Origin: Aquabacterium sp.
GTDB lineage: Bacteria; Pseudomonadota; Gammaproteobacteria; Burkholderiales; Burkholderiaceae_C
NCBI RefSeq assembly: GCF_004297345.1
Contig: NZ_SCTN01000485.1
Location: 1 to 32,968, forward strand
Direction: 5' to 3'
Length of the DNA: 32,968 bases
In this document: piece after piece, positions 25,663 through 32,968 of the stretch
Layout of the letters: the number at the start of each line of letters is the position of its first letter
How positions within the stretch are numbered: the stretch's first letter is position 1
The notes under the pieces: model-generated
What the model saw: the letters and a program-made list of their open reading frames with translations, nothing else
Told to the model about the DNA's origin: nothing
Databases searched by the model: none
Translations under genes and position numbers: made by a program

Positions 25663-25689
25663 GCCTGGGCGTTATCCCAAACCCCAGGC
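25663..25689. repeat. Inverted repeat in the leader of the DUF3683 gene
   Basis: GCCTGGG and CCCAGGC (seven-base perfect arms, 13-base loop) lie 44 bases before the ATG at 25734. It might fold in the 5' untranslated region or be an operator. No further evidence. Confidence 0.35.
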
Positions 25690-25733
25690 GAATTGCTCTT
25701 TGTTGAACCGGTTTGTTCGCGTCTGGCGCCTTC

Positions 25734-28700
25734 ATGAACGCACCCATCGAGTTGACCCACATGACCGCCCAGGCCGCCGACGCACACGGCGACGGCCAGC
25801 CCCGCCTGCGCGAGATCCCCTACAACTACACCTCCTTCTCGGATCGTGAAATCGTCCAGCGCCTGCTGGGCCAACGTGCCTGGGAGGTGCTGAGCCTGCT
25901 GCGCACCGAGCGCCAGACCGGCCGCTCCGCCCGCATGCTCTATGAAGTGCTGGGCGACATCTGGGTCGTGCAGCGCAACCCCTATCTGCAAGACGACCTG
26001 CTGGACAACCCCAAGCGCCGCGGCCAGCTGATCGAGGCCCTGCATCACCGCCTGGGTGAGGTCGATAAGCGCCGCCAACCCACCAAGAACGCGGGCAACG
26101 ACAGCTCGCGCGACACCCTGGTCGGCGAACTGCTGAACGCCGCCCGTGGTGCGATCGACCGCTTCGCGCGCACGTTCGAGCACATGGGCGAGTTGCGCGA
26201 GCGCACCAACAAGGTCCTGCGCAAGGTCACCCGCCACGACAACATCAAGTTCGATGGCCTCAGCCGCGTTTCGCACGTGACCGACGCCACCGACTGGCGC
26301 GTCGAATACCCCTTCGTCGTCCTCACACCGGACACGGAAGAAGAGATGGCCGGCCTGGTCAAGGGCTGCGTCGAACTCGGCCTGACCATCATCCCGCGTG
26401 GGGGTGGTACCGGCTACACCGGTGGCGCCGTGCCGCTGACCTGGAAGAGCGCGGTGATCAACACCGAGAAGCTCGAGCAGATGACCGAAGTCGAGATGGT
26501 GACCCTGCCTGGCGTGAGCAAGCCCGTGGCCACCATCTGGACAGGCGCCGGTGTGGTGACACAACGCGTGGCCGATGCGGCCGAACGTGGCGGCTTCGTG
26601 TTCGCCGTGGACCCGACTTCTGCCGAAGCCTCGTGCGTGGGCGGCAACATCGCCATGAACGCCGGCGGCAAGAAAGCCGTGCTGTGGGGCACTGCGCTGG
26701 ACAACCTCGCCTCGTGGCGCATGGTCACGCCCGATGCCGAGTGGCTGGAGGTCGTGCGCCTGGACCACAACCTGGGCAAGATCCATGATGTAGCGACCGC
26801 CAGTTTCGAGCTGAAGTACTTCCAGGCCGATGGCAAAACGCCGATCCGCACCGAACGCCTCGACATCCCCGGCCGCGTTTTCCGCAAGGAAGGCCTGGGC
26901 AAGGACGTCACCGACAAGTTCCTCGCCGGCCTGCCCGGCATCCAGAAGGAAGGCTGCGACGGCCTGATCACCAGCGCCCGCTGGGTCGTGCACCGCATGC
27001 CCAAGCACGTGCGCACCGTGTGCCTGGAGTTCTTTGGCAATCCCACCGAGGGCGTGCCATCGATCGTCGAGATCAAGGACTTCATGTTCGAGGAAATGAA
27101 GCAGGCTGGCGGCGCCATCCTCGCAGGCCTGGAACACCTGGACGACCGCTATCTGCGTGCCGTCGGTTACGCCACCAAGAGCAAGCGCGGTACCCTGCCC
27201 AAGATGGTGCTGGTGGGCGACATCGTCGGTGACGACGAAGACCGCGTGGCCCGCGCCACCAGCGAAGTCATCCGCCTGGCCAATGGCCGTTCGGGCGAGG
27301 GCTTCGTGGCCGTGAGCGCCGATGCCCGCAAGAAGTTCTGGGCCGATCGCAAGCGCACCGCCGCCATCGCCAAGCACACCAACGCCTTCAAGGTGAATGA
27401 AGACGTGGTGATCCCGCTGCCGCGCATGGGCGAGTACACGCTGGGCATCGAGCGCATCAACATCGAGCTGAGCCTGCGCAACAAGCTGGCGATTGCCGAT
27501 GCGCTGACGGCCTTTGTGCAAGGCGGCAACCTGCCCATGGGCAAGGTGGAAGACGCCGAAGAGCTGCCCAGCCCCGAGCAGCTCGCCGAGAAGGTGTCTG
27601 CCGCGCTGGCACAGCTCAACGCCGTGCGCACCCGCTGGCAGTTCCTGTACGACCACATCGACAGCCCGCTCACGCAAGTAGGAGATCAACTGGTCGCACT
27701 GGGCTATGAGCAGCATCGCAACGGCAGCTACAGGCCCGCTGAAGGCGACACCGTCTTCAACCTGCTGCAAACCTGGACGATCCGCGCCAGCTGGAAGCGC
27801 GAGATCCGCGACGAACTCGCCAAGATCTTCAACGGTGCCGCCCTGAGCACCATCGTCGACGAGCTCAAGCGCATCCACAAGCAGGTGCTGCGTGGCCGCG
27901 TGTGGGTGGCCCTGCACATGCACGCCGGCGACGGCAATGTGCACACCAACCTGCCCGTCAACAGCGACAACTACGAGATGCTGCAGACGGCGCACGAAGC
28001 CGTGGGCCGCATCATGAAGCTGGCGCGCAGCCTGGACGGCGTGATCTCCGGCGAACACGGCATCGGCATCACCAAGCTCGAATTCCTGACCGATGACGAG
28101 ATGGCCAACTTCACCGCCTACAAGCAGAAGGTGGACCCCGAAGGCCGCTTCAACAAGGGCAAGCTGCTGCGCGGCTCGGCCTTGAAGGCGCTGGGCGATG
28201 ACGTGCACGCCGCTGACCTGACCGAGGCCTACACGCCCTCGTTCGGCCTGATGGGTCATGAATCGCTGATCATGCAGCAGTCGGACATCGGCGACATCGC
28301 CACCTCCGTCAAGGACTGCCTGCGCTGCGGCAAGTGCAAACCGGTGTGCGCCACCCACGTGCCACGCGCCAACCTGCTCTACAGCCCACGCAACAAGATC
28401 CTGGCCACCTCGCTGCTGGTCGAAGCCTTCCTGTACGAAGAGCAGACGCGCCGTGGCGTGTCCATCAAGCACTGGGAAGAGTTCGAGGACGTGGCCGACC
28501 ACTGCACGGTCTGCCACAAGTGCCTGACGCCCTGCCCGGTCAAGATTGACTTCGGCGACGTGTCAATGAACATGCGCAACCTGCTCAACAAGCTGGGCAA
28601 GAAGAGTTTCCGCCCAGCTGGTGCCGCCGGCATGGCGATGCTCAACAGCAACAACCCGCAGACCATCAAGCTGATCCGCACGGCCTTGGTCGATGTCGCC

Positions 28701-29729
28701 ATGCCGCTGCAGCGCGTGGCCAATGACGTGATGAAGGTGGTGGCCCGCAAGCAGACCAGCGCACCGCCAGCTTCGGTGGGCACCGCGCCGCTCAAAGAGC
28801 AGATCATCCACTTCGTCAACAAGAAGATGCCGGGTGGCCTGCCCAAGAAGACCGCCCGCGCCCTGCTGGACATCGAAGACAAGGACTACGTCCCCATCAT
28901 CCGCAACCCCAAGCAGACCACGGCCGATACCGAGGCGGTGTTCTACTTCCCTGGTTGCGGCTCGGAACGCCTGTTCTCGCAAGTGGGCCTGGCCACGCAA
29001 GCCATGCTGTGGCATGCCGGCGTGCAGACCGTGCTGCCTCCAGGCTACTTGTGCTGCGGTTACCCACAACGTGGTGCCGGCCAGTTCGACAAGGCCGAGA
29101 AGATGATCACGGACAACCGCGTGCTCTTCCACCGCGTCGCCAACACGCTGAACTACCTGGACATCAAGACCGTGGTCGTGTCCTGCGGCACCTGCTACGA
29201 CCAGTTGCAGGGCTACCAGTTCGACAAGATCTTCCCGGGCTGCCGCATCATCGACATCCACGAGTACCTGCTGGAAAAGGGCATCACCCTCCAAGGCAAG
29301 GGTGCCTTCCTGTACCACGATCCCTGCCACACGCCCATGAAGCTGCAGGATCCGATGAAGACCGTCAAGGCCCTGGTGGGCGATGGCGTGATCAAGTCGG
29401 AGCGCTGCTGCGGTGAGGCCGGCACGCTGGCCGTGAACCGCCCGGATATCTCCACGCAGATCCGCTTCCGCAAGGAGCAGGAGATCCGCAAGGGCGAAGC
29501 CGAGTTGCGTGACAAGGGCTTGCTGGGCGAGAAAGACAACGTCAAGGTGCTGACTTCGTGCCCCGCTTGCCTGCAAGGCCTGAGCCGCTACGAGGACGAC
29601 GCCAAGACCGGCCTGCTGGAAGCCGACTACATCGTGGTTGAGATGGCCAAGCAGATCCTGGGTGACAACTGGATGCCTGACTATGTGGCGCAAGCCAACA
29701 ACGGTGGCATCGAACGCGTGCTGGTCTGA
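25734..29729 (+). CDS. FAD-linked oxidase / Fe-S (DUF3683) oxidoreductase, YdiJ-like
   Basis: A 1331-residue flavo-iron-sulfur dehydrogenase. The order is: N-terminal DUF3683-type region (about 20-100), FAD_binding_4 with [15 protein letters not shown] near 221 and [16 protein letters not shown]-oxidase C-terminal part with [11 protein letters not shown] (about 729) and GEHGIGITK, two 4Fe-4S motifs [11 protein letters not shown] (about 862) and [12 protein letters not shown] (about 924), and two CCG domains (FPGCGSE near 1071 with CCGYP and CGTCYD; HDPCHTP near 1193 with CCGEAG and CPACLQG). This matches a fused dehydrogenase/GlpC-like subunit that oxidises a 2-hydroxy acid and passes electrons on; E. 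coli YdiJ is a D-2-hydroxyglutarate dehydrogenase relative. Substrate here is inferred. The track start is a TTG; the ATG is preferred. Confidence 0.88.
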   Translation: MNAPIELTHMTAQAADAHGDGQPRLREIPYNYTSFSDREIVQRLLGQRAWEVLSLLRTERQTGRSARMLYEVLGDIWVVQRNPYLQDDLLDNPKRRGQLIEALHHRLGEVDKRRQPTKNAGNDSSRDTLVGELLNAARGAIDRFARTFEHMGELRERTNKVLRKVTRHDNIKFDGLSRVSHVTDATDWRVEYPFVVLTPDTEEEMAGLVKGCVELGLTIIPRGGGTGYTGGAVPLTWKSAVINTEKLEQMTEVEMVTLPGVSKPVATIWTGAGVVTQRVADAAERGGFVFAVDPTSAEASCVGGNIAMNAGGKKAVLWGTALDNLASWRMVTPDAEWLEVVRLDHNLGKIHDVATASFELKYFQADGKTPIRTERLDIPGRVFRKEGLGKDVTDKFLAGLPGIQKEGCDGLITSARWVVHRMPKHVRTVCLEFFGNPTEGVPSIVEIKDFMFEEMKQAGGAILAGLEHLDDRYLRAVGYATKSKRGTLPKMVLVGDIVGDDEDRVARATSEVIRLANGRSGEGFVAVSADARKKFWADRKRTAAIAKHTNAFKVNEDVVIPLPRMGEYTLGIERINIELSLRNKLAIADALTAFVQGGNLPMGKVEDAEELPSPEQLAEKVSAALAQLNAVRTRWQFLYDHIDSPLTQVGDQLVALGYEQHRNGSYRPAEGDTVFNLLQTWTIRASWKREIRDELAKIFNGAALSTIVDELKRIHKQVLRGRVWVALHMHAGDGNVHTNLPVNSDNYEMLQTAHEAVGRIMKLARSLDGVISGEHGIGITKLEFLTDDEMANFTAYKQKVDPEGRFNKGKLLRGSALKALGDDVHAADLTEAYTPSFGLMGHESLIMQQSDIGDIATSVKDCLRCGKCKPVCATHVPRANLLYSPRNKILATSLLVEAFLYEEQTRRGVSIKHWEEFEDVADHCTVCHKCLTPCPVKIDFGDVSMNMRNLLNKLGKKSFRPAGAAGMAMLNSNNPQTIKLIRTALVDVAMPLQRVANDVMKVVARKQTSAPPASVGTAPLKEQIIHFVNKKMPGGLPKKTARALLDIEDKDYVPIIRNPKQTTADTEAVFYFPGCGSERLFSQVGLATQAMLWHAGVQTVLPPGYLCCGYPQRGAGQFDKAEKMITDNRVLFHRVANTLNYLDIKTVVVSCGTCYDQLQGYQFDKIFPGCRIIDIHEYLLEKGITLQGKGAFLYHDPCHTPMKLQDPMKTVKALVGDGVIKSERCCGEAGTLAVNRPDISTQIRFRKEQEIRKGEAELRDKGLLGEKDNVKVLTSCPACLQGLSRYEDDAKTGLLEADYIVVEMAKQILGDNWMPDYVAQANNGGIERVLV

Positions 29730-29731
29730 TC

Positions 29732-30178
29732 ATGGGACAACTCGATACATCGCGCGCCGTAGGCTGCGAACTGTGCACGCAGGACGGGGGCGTCCTCGTC
29801 GTGCGCACCGACAAGCTGCGTGTGATCCGCGCCACTGATGCGGATCACCCGGCCTTCTACCGCGTGATCTGGAACGACCACGTGGCCGAGTGGACCGACC
29901 TCGTGCCGGAAAACCGCAGCCACATCATGCAGACCGTGGCCAAGGTCGAAACGGTGCTGCGTGAAGCGCTCGCCCCGACCAAGATCAACCTGGCCTCCCT
30001 GGGCAATGTGGTGCCGCATCTGCACTGGCATGTGATCGCCCGCTATGACTGGGATGCCCGCTGGCCTGCGCCGGTGTGGGCCCCCAAGCAGCGCGAGGTG
30101 GACGATGCCGCCAAGCGCCTGGCCCTGCCTCTGGAAAAGCTCGATGCGCTGATCGCCAGCGCCTTGCTGGCTCGCTGA
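29732..30178 (+). CDS. HIT family protein
   Basis: A 148-residue histidine-triad nucleotide-binding or hydrolase protein. The triad is PHLHWHVI (H96, H98, H100), with the typical upstream NLASLGN. It starts two bases after the stop of the DUF3683 oxidoreductase and is surely cotranscribed. The N-terminal CELC pair (C12, C15) is common in this subgroup and could bind a metal. The exact nucleotide substrate is not predictable. It converges on the tetR gene 15 bases away. Confidence 0.93.
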   Translation: MGQLDTSRAVGCELCTQDGGVLVVRTDKLRVIRATDADHPAFYRVIWNDHVAEWTDLVPENRSHIMQTVAKVETVLREALAPTKINLASLGNVVPHLHWHVIARYDWDARWPAPVWAPKQREVDDAAKRLALPLEKLDALIASALLAR

Positions 30179-30193
30179 GTTCGAACTACGCCG

Positions 30194-30847
30194 TCAGGCA
30201 GGCGCGCTTTCCGCGCCTCCTGATGCACTGCTCTGGCGCCGTGCAAGTTGCCGCTCCATGCGCACGTAATGGCTCACCATGTGAGCCAGGCCATCGACCA
30301 GCTCGTCATACGAAATGGGCGGATTGGGATCCGACATGTGGCGAATCACGGTGAACATGCCCGCGTTGACGAAGATGTAGCTCATCGCCGCAAAGCGCCG
30401 CATGCCGGCGTACTGCGGGTTGTGCAGCAGGAACTGCACGATGATGTCGCCCAATGAGCGCGAGACATCGCTCAGGTCGAAGCGCACATCAGCATTGAAC
30501 ACCTCGCGGGCGTACTTCAGGTAGCGCTGATCATCGCGCAGCAGCAAGGCCTGCACGTCGTACAGGATGGTTGGAATCGCCTCCGTCAAGGGCAGGCGCA
30601 CGATGCGCGGCGTCAAAGGCTGCAGCACGCCGATCAGATCCCGCACGAAGCGATCCCGCATCGCCTCATAGATCGCTTCCTTGTTCTTGAAATACTCATA
30701 CAACGAGCCCACGCTGACGCCGGCGATGTCCGCGATGTGCGTCGTCGTGGTGCCAGCCAAGCCATGGCGCCCCAGGCTGATGTAGCCCGCATCCAGGATG
30801 GCTTCGACGGTGGACTTGGCTCGCTGCTGTCGGGGAACGCGTTGCAT
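30194..30847 (-). CDS. TetR family transcriptional regulator
   Basis: A 217-residue one-component repressor. The N-terminal HTH is clear (about residues 28-60): GTTTTHIADIAGVSVGSLYEYFKNKEAIYEA. The C-terminal ligand domain is helical and not assignable. It is divergent from the predicted metal-dependent hydrolase gene, the usual layout for a TetR repressor and its target, and the shared 135-bp gap contains phased CCGAAT half-sites that are a candidate operator. There is no clear ribosome site at the ATG. Confidence 0.92.
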   Translation of the reverse strand: MQRVPRQQRAKSTVEAILDAGYISLGRHGLAGTTTTHIADIAGVSVGSLYEYFKNKEAIYEAMRDRFVRDLIGVLQPLTPRIVRLPLTEAIPTILYDVQALLLRDDQRYLKYAREVFNADVRFDLSDVSRSLGDIIVQFLLHNPQYAGMRRFAAMSYIFVNAGMFTVIRHMSDPNPPISYDELVDGLAHMVSHYVRMERQLARRQSSASGGAESAPA

Positions 30848-30888
30848 GGGCAGTAGGCCTGTGGCCGAAATACTGGGATCCCGAAGAT

Positions 30889-30916
30889 CCGAATTGAATC
30901 CGAATAAACATTCGGA
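30889..30916. promoter_or_regulatory. Candidate TetR operator: phased CCGAAT half-sites
   Basis: CCGAAT occurs at 30889-30894 and 30900-30905, and its inverse ATTCGG at 30910-30915. The second and third form a palindrome TCCGAAT-AAAC-ATTCGGA (30899-30916). Spacings of 11 and 10 bp place all three on one face of the helix. Near matches CCGAAA (30865) and CCGAAG (30881) continue the pattern. Located midway between the divergent tetR and hydrolase starts. Confidence 0.55.
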
Positions 30917-30982
30917 ACAAACTGGCGCTGATTATCGTGCACGTCAAGCAAACGTGCCAGCCTCAGTACGGAGACGCCAACC

Positions 30983-31867
30983 ATGACCGATACCACCGCA
31001 ACACGTTCCCTCACCGGCGCCCAGGTGGGCATTCCGCCCCGCCACATCGATTTCAAGTTCTCACGCAACGCAGACCGCTACTTTTTCTACGACAACAACC
31101 CGCTGGCCAGCCTGCTGTTCGTGGTCTTCTCCGGTGCCTTCCCGCCGGGCGAACGCTTCTTCATGGAGTCGGTGCGCCACTTCCGCGACCAGATCACCGA
31201 TCCGGTGCTGAAGGCCCAGGTTTCGGGCTTCATGGGCCAGGAAGCCCTGCACAGCCGCGAGCACGGACGCCTCAATGAGCTGTTCCGCGAACGGGGGCAG
31301 GATGTGGATCTGGCTGAACGCTATGTGCGCTTCGGCCTGCGTCAGCTGGAGCGCTTCTCGCCCCGCCTGCAACTGGCTTGCACCACCATGATGGAGCACT
31401 TCACCGCACACCTGGCCGAAGAGTGGCTCACCAACAAGGCCCTGACCGAATCATCCGATCCGGAGATGCTCAAGCTCTGGTACTGGCACGCGCTGGAAGA
31501 GCTGGAGCACAAATCCGTGGCCTACGACGTGTTCGAGCTCATCGGCGGCACGCAGAAAGAGCGCAAACAAGCCGGCTGGCTGGTCGGCACCTTCGTGATG
31601 CCTTTCGTGGTCGCAGCCTGGGTGCGCCTGCTGATCAAGGAGGGGCACTTGTTCAACCGTGCAGAGAACCGCCGTGGCTACAGGGCGCTATTCGGACGCG
31701 GTGCGCTGATCAGCAACGTGCTTCGCCACATGCCCAAGTTCTGGCGCCGCAAGTTTCACCCACAGCAGCAGCAAACGCAGGAACTGGAAGAGACCTGGCG
31801 CGCTCGACTGTTCGGACCGCAGGGGGATCTGATCGAGGTCTACCGCAACCCCAAGGCTACAGCCTGA
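30983..31867 (+). CDS. Predicted metal-dependent hydrolase (PF10118-like, ferritin-like helices)
   Basis: A 294-residue protein resembling the Metal_hydrol family (COG3687). Candidate metal ligands are arranged like a ferritin-type di-iron site: E57/E62, EALH (E87, H90), MEHF (E138, H139) and EELEH (E172-H176). A hydrophobic segment (about 199-217) could be a membrane anchor. GGAG lies nine bases before the ATG. It is divergent from a TetR gene and probably its target. Biochemical function is not known for the family as far as I recall; a monooxygenase or hydrolase role would both fit. Its last 11 bases overlap the end of the convergent chemoreceptor gene. Confidence 0.82.
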   Translation: MTDTTATRSLTGAQVGIPPRHIDFKFSRNADRYFFYDNNPLASLLFVVFSGAFPPGERFFMESVRHFRDQITDPVLKAQVSGFMGQEALHSREHGRLNELFRERGQDVDLAERYVRFGLRQLERFSPRLQLACTTMMEHFTAHLAEEWLTNKALTESSDPEMLKLWYWHALEELEHKSVAYDVFELIGGTQKERKQAGWLVGTFVMPFVVAAWVRLLIKEGHLFNRAENRRGYRALFGRGALISNVLRHMPKFWRRKFHPQQQQTQELEETWRARLFGPQGDLIEVYRNPKATA

Positions 31868-32968
31868 ACTTGCCAACCACTTGCGTCAGCGTCTGCGCTT
31901 GAGACTTCAGACTCTCTGCTGCAGCTGCTGACTCCTCAACCAGCGCAGCGTTCTGCTGCGTCATCTGGTCGAGTTGCGTCACAGCCGAGTTGATCTGGCC
32001 AATGCCCTGCGATTCCTGCTCGGCAGCCTGCGTGATCTCGCTGATGATCTGGGTCACGCGCTCGACGCCGGCCACGATGTCCTGCATCGAAACGCCGGCT
32101 TCTTGCACCAGCTTCGTCCCCGCTTCCACACGTTCGGTGGACGAGTTGATCAGCGATTTGATCTCACGCGCGGCATCAGCGCTGCGCTTGGCCAACGATC
32201 TCACCTCGCCAGCCACCACGGCAAAACCGCGCCCTTGTTCACCAGCACGCGCGGCCTCAACGGCTGCATTGAGGGCCAGGATGTTCGTCTGGAAGGCAAT
32301 GCCATCGATCACGCTGATGATTTCGTTGATCTTGCGCGAGGCCGTGTCAATGTCAGCCATGTTGGATACGACCTGTTCCATGACATTGCCGCCACGCTTG
32401 GCCGCGTCCGAGGCGGAGTGGACCAGGCTGTTGGCCGAGCGCGCGGACTCCACCGTGTGACGCACGGTGCCGGTCAACTGCTCCATGGACGAAGCCGTTT
32501 GCTGCAAGCTGGAAGCTGTGTTCTCTGTGCGGTTGCTCAAATCCTGATTGCCTGCGGCGATCTCGGATGAAGATTGCCCGATCGAGTTCGCCGCGGACTG
32601 CACCGTCAGCAGCGACGAGGACAGCTCGCGCACCATGCGCCCGAGCGCATCCAGCAACTGCCCGACCTCGTCATTGCGTTGGCTGTGAATGTCCTGATCA
32701 AAATGCCCTTGCGCCACCTCTTCGGCAGCATGCGCAGCCAGATGAACATCGCGAATGATCCGGCCTTGCGTCAGCCAGGCATAGCCAAAGGCACCACCGG
32801 CACCCAACAGGCACAACAAGGCAATCAACATGATCTGACGGCTGGCACTGGCCTCCATGGCCAGGGCATCCTGGTTTGACTGCTGCTGCACCTTGCCCAC
32901 CAGCACACCCAACTGGCCAATCATCTTCTTGTATTGCTCGTCGGTAGCCTGCATGGCCGCCACGCCGG
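31857..32968 (-). CDS. Methyl-accepting chemotaxis protein, partial (5' end outside window)
   Basis: About 370 C-terminal residues; the frame remains open to the window edge, so the GTG at 32963 in the track is not a real start. Visible: the end of a periplasmic four-helix sensor, a TM segment ([21 protein letters not shown]), HAMP, and the full signalling domain with tip [31 protein letters not shown], the standard class of flagellar-type receptors (unlike the PilJ tip). The C-terminus ends GKFRL with no NWETF-like tether. Its stop lies inside the end of the hydrolase gene (11-base tail-to-tail overlap). Which kinase it serves is unknown; no flagellar che genes are in the window. Confidence 0.94.
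   Translation of the reverse strand, partial: GVAAMQATDEQYKKMIGQLGVLVGKVQQQSNQDALAMEASASRQIMLIALLCLLGAGGAFGYAWLTQGRIIRDVHLAAHAAEEVAQGHFDQDIHSQRNDEVGQLLDALGRMVRELSSSLLTVQSAANSIGQSSSEIAAGNQDLSNRTENTASSLQQTASSMEQLTGTVRHTVESARSANSLVHSASDAAKRGGNVMEQVVSNMADIDTASRKINEIISVIDGIAFQTNILALNAAVEAARAGEQGRGFAVVAGEVRSLAKRSADAAREIKSLINSSTERVEAGTKLVQEAGVSMQDIVAGVERVTQIISEITQAAEQESQGIGQINSAVTQLDQMTQQNAALVEESAAAAESLKSQAQTLTQVVGKFRL

Noticed and set aside
25620-28517. 965-residue minus-strand ORF opposite the FAD/Fe-S gene
   Set aside because: Antisense shadow; the plus frame has the FAD, 4Fe-4S and CCG motifs.
28563-29693. 376-residue minus-strand ORF opposite the CCG domains
   Set aside because: Antisense shadow; His/Gln/Val-rich with no motif.
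1-32968. tRNA, rRNA, CRISPR array, insertion sequence or phage genes
   Set aside because: Gaps are short and show no cloverleaf, regularly spaced repeat, transposase or integrase; none can be supported.

Overview
The window is a gene-dense, high-G+C bacterial chromosome segment with few and short intergenic gaps (none over 300 bp). Gene content and order point to a betaproteobacterium of the order Burkholderiales, probably near the Comamonadaceae/Sphaerotilaceae (Aquabacterium- or Leptothrix-like). The clues are yqgE-ruvX-pyrR-pyrB-pyrC'-plsC, rubredoxin-pilGHIJ-chpA, the unusual ThiD next to hemL, and the DUF3683 oxidoreductase followed by a HIT protein. This placement is inference from gene content, not from a marker gene. 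I see no rRNA, tRNA, insertion sequence, phage gene or CRISPR array.

Layout. (1) 1-2530, minus strand: a fatty-acid desaturase cut by the window edge, then a two-gene envelope unit of a beta-barrel porin and a short periplasmic phosphate-binding-like protein that ends in a good hairpin terminator. (2) 2729-7355, minus strand: a tightly packed operon yqgE-ruvX-pyrR-pyrB-pyrC'-plsC with overlapping or nearly touching genes. It makes aspartate transcarbamoylase with a non-catalytic dihydroorotase-like partner and carries PyrR. (3) 7453-9048, plus strand: a DNA photolyase. (4) 9069-20856, minus strand: a type IV pilus chemosensory (Pil-Chp) operon of rubredoxin, pilG, pilH, pilI, pilJ and a 2188-residue chpA, followed directly by a GGDEF diguanylate cyclase. 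(5) 20967-24625, plus strand: thiD-like kinase, hemL and mpl (vitamin, tetrapyrrole and cell-wall recycling). (6) 24686-25498, minus strand: a glycerophosphodiester phosphodiesterase, divergent from (7) 25734-30178, plus strand: a 1331-residue FAD/Fe-S oxidoreductase and a HIT protein. (8) 30194-31867: a TetR regulator divergent from a ferritin-like predicted metal-dependent hydrolase, with phased repeats between them. (9) 31857-32968, minus strand: the C-terminal part of a methyl-accepting chemotaxis protein that overlaps the hydrolase tail to tail.

Most of the window is conserved housekeeping. The points most worth a second look are the dead dihydroorotase, PyrR without any leader to act on, a c-di-GMP cyclase at the end of a Pil-Chp operon that lacks adaptation enzymes, an A9 run inside chpA, the lower-G+C porin/binding-protein pair, and several strong palindromes at promoters. 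I do not see convincing evidence of an entirely new defence or mobile system.
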